Assembly (NCBI RefSeq): GCF_003991875.1
Contig: NZ_CP031423.1
Span: 2,542,001 to 2,606,000 of the forward strand
Origin: Microbacterium lemovicicum
Lineage (GTDB): Bacteria > Actinomycetota > Actinomycetes > Actinomycetales > Microbacteriaceae
DNA length: 64,000 nucleotides
Direction: 5' to 3'
Both the position numbers and the translations under genes were made by a program. Within the stretch, counting starts at the first letter, position 1. Each line of letters opens with the position of its first letter. Below the pieces are notes generated by a model. The model worked only from the letters and a program-made list of their open reading frames with translations. It made no database searches and had not been told where the DNA came from. Positions 42,854 to 51,028 of the stretch are shown here, in pieces.

Positions 42854-42934
42854 GACGGTGGAGGCAGGCCCAGTTCCCGTCACGATCGGAGAGTATGCGC
42901 GCCGGCCGCCTAGATGGGGAGGGATCGGTCCCCA

Positions 42935-43272
42935 CGCAAGAGTGCGGAAATGTGCAGGATGCCGGACCACTCGGGCCCGAAGCATCCGCCATCTCGCACA
43001 TCTCCCCCGTCCTGCACACCCACTCGAAATCCCTCCCGGCGCCGCACATCTCCGCGCACTGCGCAAGAGTGCGGAAATGTGCAGGATGCCGGACCACTCG
43101 GGCCCGAAGCACCCGTCATCTCGCACATCTCCGCCGTCCTGCACACCCGCTCGGAAACCCGCCCGGCGCCGCACATCTCCGCGCACTGCGCAGAAGTGCG
43201 GAAATGTGCAGGATGCCGGACCAGTCGGGCGCGAAGCATCCGCCATCTCGCACATCTCCGTCATTCTGCACA
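42935..43272. repeat. 127-bp tandem direct repeat, about 2.7 copies
   Basis: Units begin at 42935, 43062 and 43189, each with GCGGAAATGTGCAGGATGCC and an oppositely oriented partner segment CATCTCGCACATCTCC, so every unit can form an imperfect hairpin. The third unit is truncated at about 43272. Copies differ by a few bases. The unit core GATGTGCAGGATG-like is shared with the palindromes on the other side of the DUF559 gene. No start codon and ribosome site make a credible gene here. Confidence 0.8.
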
Positions 43273-43290
43273 GATGGGGGACGAAGGGAC

Positions 43291-43448
43291 CGAGGAACCG
43301 AGGAACCGAGGAACCGAGGAACCGAGGAACCGAGGAACCGAGGAACCGAGGAACCGAGGAACCGAGGAACCGAGGAACCGAGGAACCGAGGGACGGAGCG
43401 ACGGGGGCCGAGGGAGCGAGGAACCGAGGAACCGAGGAACCGAGGAAC
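43291..43448. repeat. 8-bp microsatellite (CGAGGAAC)n
   Basis: Twelve perfect tandem copies of CGAGGAAC occupy 43291-43386, followed by about 30 degenerate bases and four more copies at 43417-43448. Eight is not a multiple of three, and the open frames through it encode only a repetitive Arg/Gly/Glu/Pro octapeptide, so it is not taken as coding. It lies downstream of nusG, beyond its terminator. Confidence 0.9.
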
Positions 43449-43494
43449 CGATCAGAACCGTCCACGTAGATCAGAGACACCCCCGAAACGCCGA

Positions 43495-43521
43495 AAGCGC
43501 CCCGTCTCAGACGGGGCGCTT
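43495..43521 (-). terminator. Terminator of the secE-nusG operon
   Basis: Perfect 12-bp stem AAGCGCCCCGTC / GACGGGGCGCTT with a 3-base loop, 18 bases beyond the nusG stop. It ends transcription before the repeats and so uncouples nusG from rplK. Confidence 0.85.
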
Positions 43522-43538
43522 CCGGTGACAGAGATGGG

Positions 43539-44756
43539 TCAGAGCTTGGTGACCTGGTCGAACGAGAGCTCGACGGGCGTCTCGCGCTCGAACAGCGAGA
43601 CGAGCACGGTGAGCTTGCCGCTCTCGGGCTTGATCTCGGAGATCGTGCCGGGGAGCCCGGCGAACGAGCCCTCCTTGATCGTGATGGTCTCGCCGACCTC
43701 GAAGTCGACCTCGGCCGGGATCGAGCGCGCGACCGGCTGACCACCCTTGCCGGAACCCGCCTTGGCCGGAGCGACCTCCTTGACCTCGACGAGGCTCTTC
43801 AGCATGTTGAAGGCCTCCTCGAAGCGCAGCGGCGTCGGGTTGTGCGCGTTGCCGACGAAGCCGGTGACGCCGGGCGTGTGGCGCACGACCGACCAGGTGT
43901 CCTCGTTGAGGTCCATGCGGACGAGCACGTAGCCGGGGATCCGGACGCGCGTGACCATCTTGCGCTGGCCGTTCTTGATCTCGACGACGTCCTCCATCGG
44001 GACCTCGACCTGGTAGATGTCGTCCTCGACCTCGAGCGTCGACTTGCGCTGCTCGATGTTGGCCTTCACCTTGCGCTCAAAGCCGGCGTAGGAGTGGATG
44101 ACGAACCACTTGCCGGGAAGCGACCGCAGCTCGGCGCGGAACGCCTCGTACGGGTCGACGTCCTCGTCATCCTCGTCACCGTCGACCGGCGACTCGTCAC
44201 CGTCGGCCGGCGACTCGTCACCGTCGAGCGGCGCCAGATCGTCGACCGCTTCGGCGTCGGCGACGTCGACGTCCACGGGGGCCTCGGCGGCGTCCGCCGG
44301 GTCGACGGAGGCTTCGACCTCGTCGACGACGGATGCCGCGGCATCCACCTCCTGGACGAAGTCGGCGTCGAGCACCGGCTCGTCCTCGTCGCCGTTGACG
44401 TCGGGTCCGTCGTACGGCGTGACGTCGTCGGCGTGGGCGGCGACGTACTCCGCCTCCTCCTCGGCGAGCGAGTCGGTGAGGACCTCCGCTGCGGCCTCGG
44501 CCTCGGCGGCCTCGTCGATGTGCAGGGCGTCGTTCACGATGGCGTCGGCCTCCGGGTCTTCGATGTCGATCTCATCCAGGTCGGAGTCGTCCGTCTCGTC
44601 GTCGGAGTCGTCCACGACGTGCAGAGCGGCGTGCTCGGCGGGCTCGACGGAACGCTCGTCGGCCGCGAGCTGGTTGCCCTCCTGGGCCTCGTCGTCCTCC
44701 GAGGACTGCTCCGCAGCGGTCGCCCAGTCGGCGTCGTCGACATATCTTTCAGTCAC
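43539..44756 (-). CDS. nusG: Transcription termination/antitermination protein NusG with acidic N-terminal extension
   Basis: A 405-residue NusG, more than twice the length of E. coli NusG. Residues 1-205 are an extremely acidic, low-complexity extension with near-repeats such as [19 protein letters not shown]. The NGN domain starts near residue 215 ([23 protein letters not shown]) and includes [27 protein letters not shown]; the KOW domain is [19 protein letters not shown]. It binds RNA polymerase and couples it to ribosomes or Rho. GTG start at 44756. It follows secE as usual, but a terminator and 2 kb of repeats separate it from rplK. Confidence 0.96.
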   Translation of the reverse strand: MTERYVDDADWATAAEQSSEDDEAQEGNQLAADERSVEPAEHAALHVVDDSDDETDDSDLDEIDIEDPEADAIVNDALHIDEAAEAEAAAEVLTDSLAEEEAEYVAAHADDVTPYDGPDVNGDEDEPVLDADFVQEVDAAASVVDEVEASVDPADAAEAPVDVDVADAEAVDDLAPLDGDESPADGDESPVDGDEDDEDVDPYEAFRAELRSLPGKWFVIHSYAGFERKVKANIEQRKSTLEVEDDIYQVEVPMEDVVEIKNGQRKMVTRVRIPGYVLVRMDLNEDTWSVVRHTPGVTGFVGNAHNPTPLRFEEAFNMLKSLVEVKEVAPAKAGSGKGGQPVARSIPAEVDFEVGETITIKEGSFAGLPGTISEIKPESGKLTVLVSLFERETPVELSFDQVTKL

Positions 44757-44815
44757 AAGAAATCACTTCCGTTGGTGGTGCGGATCGGTCGTGCCGTTCC
44801 GCCCGCGTCGTGGGC

Positions 44816-45091
44816 TCAGGGGGTCGCGCCGCCCGGAACGCCGAACACGACGGTCGTGATCCAGACGAACAGCACGTCGAGGCCGTAGACGACCGCCATC
44901 ATGACGACGACGAATCCGAGCACGACCGCCGTGAACTTCAGCAGCTCCTGGCGCGTCGGCGTGACGACCTTGCGGAGCTCTGCGAAGACCTGGCGGATGA
45001 AGATGGCGATGCGCTGGAAGAAGTTGGGCTTCTTCTCGCGCGGGGCATCGCTCTTGGCGACGACCTCGCCCTTCGGCTCGTCTTGGACCAT
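44816..45091 (-). CDS. secE: Preprotein translocase subunit SecE
   Basis: A 91-residue single-helix membrane protein of the SecYEG channel. The conserved amphipathic stretch FIRQVFAELRKVVTPTRQEL precedes the C-terminal membrane helix (FTAVVLGFVVVMMAVVYGLD). The N-terminus is a charged extension of about 25 residues, common in actinobacteria. ATG at 45091 with AGGTGGG 5 bases upstream. Between tRNA-Trp and nusG, the standard neighbourhood. Confidence 0.96.
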   Translation of the reverse strand: MVQDEPKGEVVAKSDAPREKKPNFFQRIAIFIRQVFAELRKVVTPTRQELLKFTAVVLGFVVVMMAVVYGLDVLFVWITTVVFGVPGGATP

Positions 45092-45163
45092 CGATCCCAC
45101 CTGATTACCTTTCGTGTCAGCTTCAGCTGACGCATCGTGCACCGGCGCACGCGCCGATACGCG

Positions 45164-45236
<73 letters not shown>

Positions 45237-45346
45237 AGAGACCTGGGCCTCGGGCGTCTGCGTTTCGACCGCCGTGCCGGACCTTCGTGAGAAGCCCCGA
45301 GAACGGGGGGCATGGCGAAAGAATGCAGACTTCTACTGCACTCGCC

Positions 45347-45376
45347 AGTGTACGGCATGCCCCCGGCCGGGTCGAA
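45347..45376 (-). promoter_or_regulatory. Promoter of tRNA-Trp-secE
   Basis: On the minus strand TTCGAC (45371-45376) and TACACT (45347-45352) are separated by 18 bases, a good housekeeping-sigma pattern. The expected start near 45340 lies about 100 bases before the tRNA. Confidence 0.55.
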
Positions 45377-45415
45377 CTCGCACCGGGGTCCGTCGCACCG
45401 CGGGCGGCACGGCCG

Positions 45416-45443
45416 GAGACCGGATGCCGCGGCATCCGGTCTC
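45416..45443 (-). terminator. Perfect 28-bp palindrome after the GcvPB-like gene
   Basis: GAGACCGGATGCCG and its exact complement abut without a loop, starting 3 bases beyond the stop at 45446. It should end the four-gene operon to its right. The core is GGATGCCGCGGCATCC, as in the terminator at 54594. Confidence 0.75.
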
Positions 45444-45445
45444 TC

Positions 45446-46969
45446 TCACACGCCCTGGTGCTTGCGGCGATAGGCCGCCCACGTGACGGCCCACGTCGCG
45501 GGATCGTCGAGGCCGGAGCCGTCGATCTGGGCGACGACCTGGTTGTGCGGGGCGCTGCGCACCATCTCGGGGTCGCGCCGCCCCTCCTCGAGCACGTGCG
45601 CGAGCACGTCGATCCACTCGTCCAGGTCCTCCTTCGACCACATCTCCCCCGCCTCGGGGGTGAAGGGCTCCGGCGTCAGCCACGGCTCGTGCGCCAGCCA
45701 GTAGGCGTCGATCCCGAAGTCGGTCATGCGGTTCTGCACGTCGACGGTGGTGAGCCCCGTCTCGGCGGCGTACTCCTCGAGCGAGTAGCGCGTCATCTCC
45801 AGCCGCGGCAGCGCCTTGCCGGCGAAGGCCATCGTGACGCCGTCGAGCGCCATCAGGCGCGTCTCCATGTAGTTGTTGGCCAGCACCGACAGGTCGGCCG
45901 CCTCGCGGAGGCCGTCGGTGCCCATCGCCCGCGTCCACGAGTAGGCCTTGATGACCTGCGGCACGTTGCCGAGGAACTCCCGCACCCGCCCGATGCTCTG
46001 CTCCGGCTCGATGAGGTCGTACACGTCGCCGTTCTTGACGATGCGCGGACCGGGGAGGAACGGCGCGAGCGCCTCGGAGCAGCCGTAGGCGCCGACGGAG
46101 GGACCGTTGCCGCCCTTGTTCGCGCCGAAGCTCTTGTGGAGCATGTACATGCAGGCGTCGAAGCCGAGATCGTGGGCGCGCAGGCGGGTCATGACGCCGT
46201 TGAAGTTGGCGTTGTCGTAGAAGGCGAGCCCGCCGACCTCGTGCACCGCATCGATGAACTCGCGGATCCGCGGGTTGTAGATGCCCATGTCGTCGGGGTT
46301 GTTGAGCACGAGCGCCGCCGTGTCGGGGCCGATGACGGCCTTGAGCGCCTCGAGCGAGGGATACCCCTCCTCCTCCACGGGGAGCGTGATGACCTCGAAG
46401 CCGGCGGCCTTGGCCGTCGCGGGGTTGCACGGGTGCGCCTGGGCGGTCGTGATCACCTGCGTGCGCTGCGCGAGCTCGCCCCGGGAGGCGTGGTACGCCC
46501 GCGTGATGACGGCGTTCAGGTATGCGGCATCCGCCCCTCCCCCGGGCTGGAAGCTGAAGGCCGCCATCCCCGACAGGTTGCGCAGCTCGTCCTCCATGTC
46601 GTGGACGAGTCCGAGCACCCCCTGGTAGGTCGCGGGGTCCTGCCGGGGGTGCACCGCGGCGATCTCCGACCGGGCGGCGACGGCGTCGTTCACCGTCGGG
46701 TTGTGCTTCATCGTGCACGTGCCGAACAGGCTGATGCCCATCATCCCCATCGTCTGCTGCGACAGATGGGTGAAGTGGCGACGCACCTCGTACTCGGCGA
46801 GCTCCGGCAGGTCGGAGTCGCGCTCGCGACGGAGATCCTCGGGCAGAGCGGACGTGCCCTCCGGCGCCCACGAGGCCGGCGGGACGAATCCCCGGCGGCC
46901 GGGGGCGCCGAGCTCGTAGACGACCTTCTCGTCCCACGAGGCGGCGTGGAAGCGGCGGACGGCGCTCAT
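45446..46969 (-). CDS. Divergent glycine dehydrogenase (decarboxylating) subunit 2-like PLP enzyme
   Basis: A 507-residue PLP protein of the GcvPB type. Family landmarks are FTHLSQQTMGMMGISLFGTCTMKHNP, FSFQPGGGADAAYLNAV, GLAFYDNANFNGVM with the pyridine-binding Asp, and the PLP lysine in YMLHKSFGANKGGNGPSVG. The Gly-rich loop after the lysine is usually close to HKTFSTPHGGGGPG in true GcvPB, so here the Thr, His and two Gly are changed. No GcvH or GcvT gene is nearby. It probably acts with the adjacent GcvPA-like subunit on a glycine-related amino acid, but the reaction is not known. Start overlaps the GcvPA-like stop by 4 bases. Confidence 0.82.
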   Translation of the reverse strand: MSAVRRFHAASWDEKVVYELGAPGRRGFVPPASWAPEGTSALPEDLRRERDSDLPELAEYEVRRHFTHLSQQTMGMMGISLFGTCTMKHNPTVNDAVAARSEIAAVHPRQDPATYQGVLGLVHDMEDELRNLSGMAAFSFQPGGGADAAYLNAVITRAYHASRGELAQRTQVITTAQAHPCNPATAKAAGFEVITLPVEEEGYPSLEALKAVIGPDTAALVLNNPDDMGIYNPRIREFIDAVHEVGGLAFYDNANFNGVMTRLRAHDLGFDACMYMLHKSFGANKGGNGPSVGAYGCSEALAPFLPGPRIVKNGDVYDLIEPEQSIGRVREFLGNVPQVIKAYSWTRAMGTDGLREAADLSVLANNYMETRLMALDGVTMAFAGKALPRLEMTRYSLEEYAAETGLTTVDVQNRMTDFGIDAYWLAHEPWLTPEPFTPEAGEMWSKEDLDEWIDVLAHVLEEGRRDPEMVRSAPHNQVVAQIDGSGLDDPATWAVTWAAYRRKHQGV

Positions 46970-48369
46970 CGGGCCGTCACCTCCTCCAGCGCGGTGATCA
47001 GGGCTCTCACATCGGCCTCCGTGGTGAGTTCGGTGACGCAGTACAGGGCGCAGCCGTCGAGCCCGTCGTGGCTGCCGGTGAGGTCGTGTCCGCCCAGGAT
47101 GCCGCGGGTCAGCAGTGCGGCGTTGATGTCGGCGACCGGCATCCCGGTGCCGCGGAAGTCGACGACGAACTCCTTGAAGACGCGGTCGAGATGCGGCACG
47201 GACACCCCGGGGAGCGCATCGAGCAGCTCCGCCGTCGCGCGGGCGTTGGCCGCGTTCGTCTCCGCGAGCTCCCGCATGCCCGCCGGACCGAGGAGCGAGA
47301 GGTACACGGCCGCGCGGACCGCCCAGAGGTAGACGGAGTTGCCGGTCCAGTCGTTGCCGAGCTCCCGCGAGCCGTAAGAGCTCTGCGCGAAGAGCGTCAT
47401 CCCGAACGCCCGCTCCCCCTCGCGCAGCGTCGGGGCGATGCTCACCTGAAGCGTGGGGAACTCGCGGGCGTAGCGCTCCTCGTCGCGCGAGGCGATGAAG
47501 CCGCCGACGCCTCCGCCGGCGTAGAGGTGGATGCCCAGCGGCTGGATGGAGCCGACCAGGATGTCGGCGCCTGCGGCCGCCGGTGAGGCCAGGGCGCCGA
47601 GCGCGATCGGGTCGACGCCGACGACGGCCTCCGCGCCCACGGCATGGGTCGCCTCGATCAGCGCGGCCATCTCGAGCTCGATGACCCCCCAGGAGTTCGG
47701 GGTCTCGAGGTAGACCGCGGCGACGTCGTCGTCGAGCACGGCGGTGAGCGCGGCCGGGGAGACGGTGCCCGTCGCCGGGTCGACGGCGACCTCGCGGACG
47801 GTGAGGGCGCCGTCCAGCTCGCGGGAGCCGCAGTAGGTGTCGATGACGAGGCGGCGCTCACGGTCGACGTTCGAGGGGATGACGACCACCGAGCGACCCG
47901 TGAGGCGCGCCGCCATGCGCAGGGCGTGGCCCGCCGCGCAGCCCCAGCTGTAGACGGGCAGCCCGACGAACTCGAGGTCGAGCAGCGCGCCGAGCTGCGA
48001 GGTGAACTCGAACCAGGCCTGGTTGCGCCCGTGGTCGGAGCTCGGCGTGCCCCACACCGACGTGGAGATCTCGGGACGGGCGGCGATCTCGTCGCAGAGC
48101 GCCGGCACGTAGTGCTTCCAGTAGCCGCCGCCGAGGAACGAGATGTGCGAGTCCGTCGAGATGCCGCCGCGGAGGCGGCCCTCCAGCATCCGTCGCAGCT
48201 CCAGCTCGGAGCGGATGCCCGGCCGCGCGGCGATGGCGTCATCGGCCCGGTCGCGCTCCGGGATCTGCGCGAACAGCTCTTCGGCCGACGCGACGCCGAC
48301 CGCCTCGAGGAGGGCCTGGCCGCTCTGGGCGGCGGAGTTCGCCATATAAGGGTGCGCGGATGGTGTCAT
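46966..48369 (-). CDS. Divergent glycine dehydrogenase (decarboxylating) subunit 1-like protein
   Basis: A 467-residue GcvPA-type subunit. SHISFLGGGYWKHYVPALCDEIAARPE corresponds to the FLGxGxYxHYIP motif of GcvPA, but the following YQPEISQGxLQ motif reads TPSSDHGRNQAWFEF. Further family segments are YSWGCAAGHALRMAARLTG, VDPIALGALASPAAAGADI and GIHLYAGGGVGGFIAS. In the true enzyme subunits 1 and 2 decarboxylate glycine and load aminomethyl onto lipoyl-GcvH. ATG at 48369 with AGGAG 7 bases upstream; co-transcribed with the AcoX-like and aminotransferase genes. Confidence 0.82.
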   Translation of the reverse strand: MTPSAHPYMANSAAQSGQALLEAVGVASAEELFAQIPERDRADDAIAARPGIRSELELRRMLEGRLRGGISTDSHISFLGGGYWKHYVPALCDEIAARPEISTSVWGTPSSDHGRNQAWFEFTSQLGALLDLEFVGLPVYSWGCAAGHALRMAARLTGRSVVVIPSNVDRERRLVIDTYCGSRELDGALTVREVAVDPATGTVSPAALTAVLDDDVAAVYLETPNSWGVIELEMAALIEATHAVGAEAVVGVDPIALGALASPAAAGADILVGSIQPLGIHLYAGGGVGGFIASRDEERYAREFPTLQVSIAPTLREGERAFGMTLFAQSSYGSRELGNDWTGNSVYLWAVRAAVYLSLLGPAGMRELAETNAANARATAELLDALPGVSVPHLDRVFKEFVVDFRGTGMPVADINAALLTRGILGGHDLTGSHDGLDGCALYCVTELTTEADVRALITALEEVTAR

Positions 48370-48407
48370 CGTGCTTCTCCTGATCGGGTGTTCCGGTCGA
48401 TGCGCGG

Positions 48408-49538
48408 TCAGGCCGCGGCGTCGACGACGTTGAGGACGGTGGTCTGCCGGGCGCCGGTGCGCACGCGACGATAGCCGAGCAGCGGATGCCGCGACCCGGC
48501 CGGTTCGCCGCCGAGACCGTCGTCGGCGTCGATGTAGAGGACGGGCGGGACGAGCGTGGCGACCTTAGACGACGTCGCGACGATCGACACCCGGTCGGCG
48601 CCCAGTGCCGACAGCACCCGCGGGCTCAGCTCGTGGTTGCCGCGGCCCAGGAGGAAGCCCTGACCGCCCACGACGCCGAGTACGAGGCGGGGATCGGCGG
48701 CAGCGCTCACGACCGCCAGCAGGCGCTCCTCGTCGACGTCGAGCTCGACGGCGCCGGACGGATGCCGCACATCCACCCCGCGGAGGGTGCCGGCGACGCC
48801 GAGGGCGTCGGCCAGCGCGGCCGCGGTGGTGCCGGGGCCGATGATCCAGGTTGTCGCCGGTCCGCTCGCGCGCAGCAGCTCCGCCGCGATCGCGCGGCGC
48901 TCGCCCGCATCGGACGGTGCCGAGGAGCCGCCCTTCGCGCCCTGCAGGGGCTCGCCCGCGCGCGCGGCGCGCAGAGCGGCGATCACTCCCGGGGAGCCGT
49001 CGGCCGCGGCATCCAGGACGTCGGCGGTCTCGTCCCACGCCCGCCCGGCCGTCAGCTCGGCGAGCAGCCGCCCCGCGGCCTCCGGCGAACGGGAGAAGAC
49101 CTGCGAGTGCATCTTCACGCCCGAGGGCACGCCGATCACCGGCACCGCCAGGCCGATCGCCTCGGCGATGTCGGTGGCCGTGCCGTCTCCGCCGGAGAAG
49201 AGGAGCGCGTCGATGCCGTCGGCGATCAGCCTCCGAGCCGCCGCCAGGGTGTCGCGGCGGGTGGTGGGGCCGGTCGCCTCCTCGACGACATCGACCCGCG
49301 CGTCGAACCCGGCGGAGCGCAGCGCGTCCGCGCCGAGCAGCCCGGGGGCCGACACGAGACGCGCCGCGCCGCCGCGCGCCTGCCAGGTCTCGAGCGCACG
49401 CACGAGGCGCCGGCTCGAGCGCCCGGCCGCGACCGCGTCGGCGAACCGATCGGCAGCGAGCAGGTCGGTGCCGTGCATCGCCAACGTGCCGCCGAACCCG
49501 GCGATCGGGTTCAGCAGCACGCCGACGCGCATGGTCAT
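48408..49538 (-). CDS. AcoX/ATP-NAD kinase-like protein
   Basis: A 376-residue protein with the NAD/diacylglycerol-kinase fold: VGVLLNPIAGFGG at the N-terminus, the nucleotide motif LLFSGGDGTATDIAEA around residue 117, and GVPSGVKMHSQVFS. A C-terminal domain (LVLGVVGGQGFLLGRGNHELSPRVL) is typical of the AcoX group found beside acetoin dehydrogenase genes, whose function is still unclear. Two ATGs (49538, 49532) are both possible. It lies 2 bases after the aminotransferase stop and 38 bases before the GcvPA-like gene, so it belongs to that operon. Confidence 0.82.
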   Translation of the reverse strand: MTMRVGVLLNPIAGFGGTLAMHGTDLLAADRFADAVAAGRSSRRLVRALETWQARGGAARLVSAPGLLGADALRSAGFDARVDVVEEATGPTTRRDTLAAARRLIADGIDALLFSGGDGTATDIAEAIGLAVPVIGVPSGVKMHSQVFSRSPEAAGRLLAELTAGRAWDETADVLDAAADGSPGVIAALRAARAGEPLQGAKGGSSAPSDAGERRAIAAELLRASGPATTWIIGPGTTAAALADALGVAGTLRGVDVRHPSGAVELDVDEERLLAVVSAAADPRLVLGVVGGQGFLLGRGNHELSPRVLSALGADRVSIVATSSKVATLVPPVLYIDADDGLGGEPAGSRHPLLGYRRVRTGARQTTVLNVVDAAA

Positions 49539-49540
49539 CG

Positions 49541-50914
49541 TCAGGACGCGCTCCGCCGGGCCTCGACGGCGCGATCGAGTCCGGCGCGGACGCCCACGAC
49601 CATGCGCTCGAGCTCATCGCGGGTGGTCACGAACGGCGGGGAGAACGACACGGTGTCGGCCTCGGGCAGCGCGCGCGTGATGACGCCCGCCTCGCGGGAG
49701 TGGAGCGTGACCGCCGTCGCGAACGCGCCCTGCGCCGCGAACGGCCGCAGCGGCTCGCGGGACTCGACGAACTCCAGCGCGGCCATCAGGCCCTTGCCGC
49801 GGATCTCGCCGACGTTCGGGTGGTCGCCGAACTCCGCGCGCAGCAGCTCGTGCAGGTAGGCGCCGTTCTCGGCCACCTGCGCGATCAGGCCGTCGCGCTC
49901 GATGATGTCGAGGTTGGCCATGGCCGCGGCCGCCGCCAGGGGGTGCGCGGAGTAGGTGTAGCCGTGACCGAAGCTGCCGTACTTCGCCGACCCCTCCAGC
50001 AGCACCTGCCAGACCTTCTCACTGACGAGGACGGCCGAGAGCGGCACGTAGGCCGAGGTGATGCCCTTCGCGACCGTCATCAGGTCGGGACGCATCCCGA
50101 CGGCGTCACTGCCGAACGGCACGCCCAGGCGCCCGAAGCCGTTGACGACCTCGTCGGCGATGAGCAGCACGTCGTAGCGGTCGAGCACCTCCTGGATCTT
50201 CGGGAAGTACGTGTCGGGCGGCACGATGACACCGCCGGCGGCCATGACCGGCTCGGCGATCATCGCGGCGACGGTCTCGGGACCCTCGTCGAGGATGAGG
50301 GTCTCGAGCTCCGCGGCGAGCGCGGTGGAGAACTCCTCGTCGCTCTGGCCCGGCGCCCGCTCCCACAGGCGGTGCGGCGGGCGGACGTGGCGGATCATCG
50401 GCAGCGGCAGGTCGAAGCCGTCGTGCAGGTTCTTGAGCCCGGTCAGCCCGCCGGACAGCACCGTCACGCCGTGATAGCCGCGGCGGCGGGAGATGATCTT
50501 CTTCTTCTCCGGCCGGCCGAGCACGTTGTTGTAGTACCAGACGAGCTTCGCCTGCGTGTCGTTCGCGTCGGAGCCGGAGTTGCCGAAGAACACCTTGCTC
50601 ATCGGCACCGGCGCCATGCGGATCAGCCGCTCCGACAGCAGCGCCGGCAGCTCCGTCCCCATCGAGGAGAACGCGTGGAAGTAGGGCAGCTTCGACGCCT
50701 GCGCGTGGAGCGCGTCGGCCATCTCGGGGTGGGAGTAGCCGACGTTCACGCACCACAGCCCCGCCATGGCGTCGAGATAGTCCCGGCCGTTGCTGTCGGT
50801 GACGGTGGCGCCATGACCCTCGACGATCGTCAGCGGCGGCCCGTTCTGCTCGTGGGCCGCGAGGTTGGTCATGGGGTGGAACAGGTAGGCCCTGTCCAGC
50901 TCCTCGATCTGCAT
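49541..50914 (-). CDS. Class III omega-aminotransferase
   Basis: A 457-residue PLP enzyme that moves a terminal amino group to pyruvate or a 2-oxo acid. Seen are GHGATVTDSNGRDYLDAMAGLWCVNVGY, the phosphate-binding SGSDANDTQAKLVWYYNN, IADEVVNGFGRLG with the PLP Asp, and the PLP lysine in TVAKGITSAYVPL. It resembles omega-amino acid:pyruvate aminotransferases. ATG at 50914 with GAAGG upstream; a GTG at 50923 is the alternative. It heads the operon with AcoX- and GcvP-like genes and is divergent from a semialdehyde dehydrogenase that could oxidise its product. Confidence 0.88.
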   Translation of the reverse strand: MQIEELDRAYLFHPMTNLAAHEQNGPPLTIVEGHGATVTDSNGRDYLDAMAGLWCVNVGYSHPEMADALHAQASKLPYFHAFSSMGTELPALLSERLIRMAPVPMSKVFFGNSGSDANDTQAKLVWYYNNVLGRPEKKKIISRRRGYHGVTVLSGGLTGLKNLHDGFDLPLPMIRHVRPPHRLWERAPGQSDEEFSTALAAELETLILDEGPETVAAMIAEPVMAAGGVIVPPDTYFPKIQEVLDRYDVLLIADEVVNGFGRLGVPFGSDAVGMRPDLMTVAKGITSAYVPLSAVLVSEKVWQVLLEGSAKYGSFGHGYTYSAHPLAAAAAMANLDIIERDGLIAQVAENGAYLHELLRAEFGDHPNVGEIRGKGLMAALEFVESREPLRPFAAQGAFATAVTLHSREAGVITRALPEADTVSFSPPFVTTRDELERMVVGVRAGLDRAVEARRSAS

Positions 50915-51028
50915 TCGGTACACCTTCGTTCGTTCGCTTTACGCACTACTGGTCGCATTTCGCACATTACCCGTATGCTGGACGCGGTTCAAACGATTTT
51001 CGATGTTCACAGAAAGCAGTAGGTGATC
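50915..51028. promoter_or_regulatory. Divergent promoter region with candidate IclR-type site
   Basis: The AT-richer stretch 50954-50978 (CGCATTTCGCACATTAC, then CCGTATGC) resembles CGCAATACGCACACTAT ... CGTATTGC at 62210-62238, the other divergent promoter of this island; 13 of the first 17 bases agree. A further CGCACTA lies at 50942. These may be binding sites for the IclR-type regulator encoded at 52529. No strong -35/-10 pair was found. Confidence 0.5.

Noticed and set aside
42935..43448. CRISPR array
   Set aside because: The repeats are 127 bp direct copies and an 8-bp microsatellite, without regular unique spacers or cas genes.
42895..43740. Plus-strand open frames with repeated Arg-Gly-Thr-Glu-Glu-Pro units over the repeat region
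   Set aside because: The repetitive peptide is a by-product of the 8-bp microsatellite and 127-bp repeats; the frames run into the nusG gene on the other strand and have no ribosome site.
45446..48369. A complete glycine cleavage system
   Set aside because: Only P-protein-like subunits are present, with altered motifs; no GcvT, GcvH or lipoamide dehydrogenase gene lies in the window.
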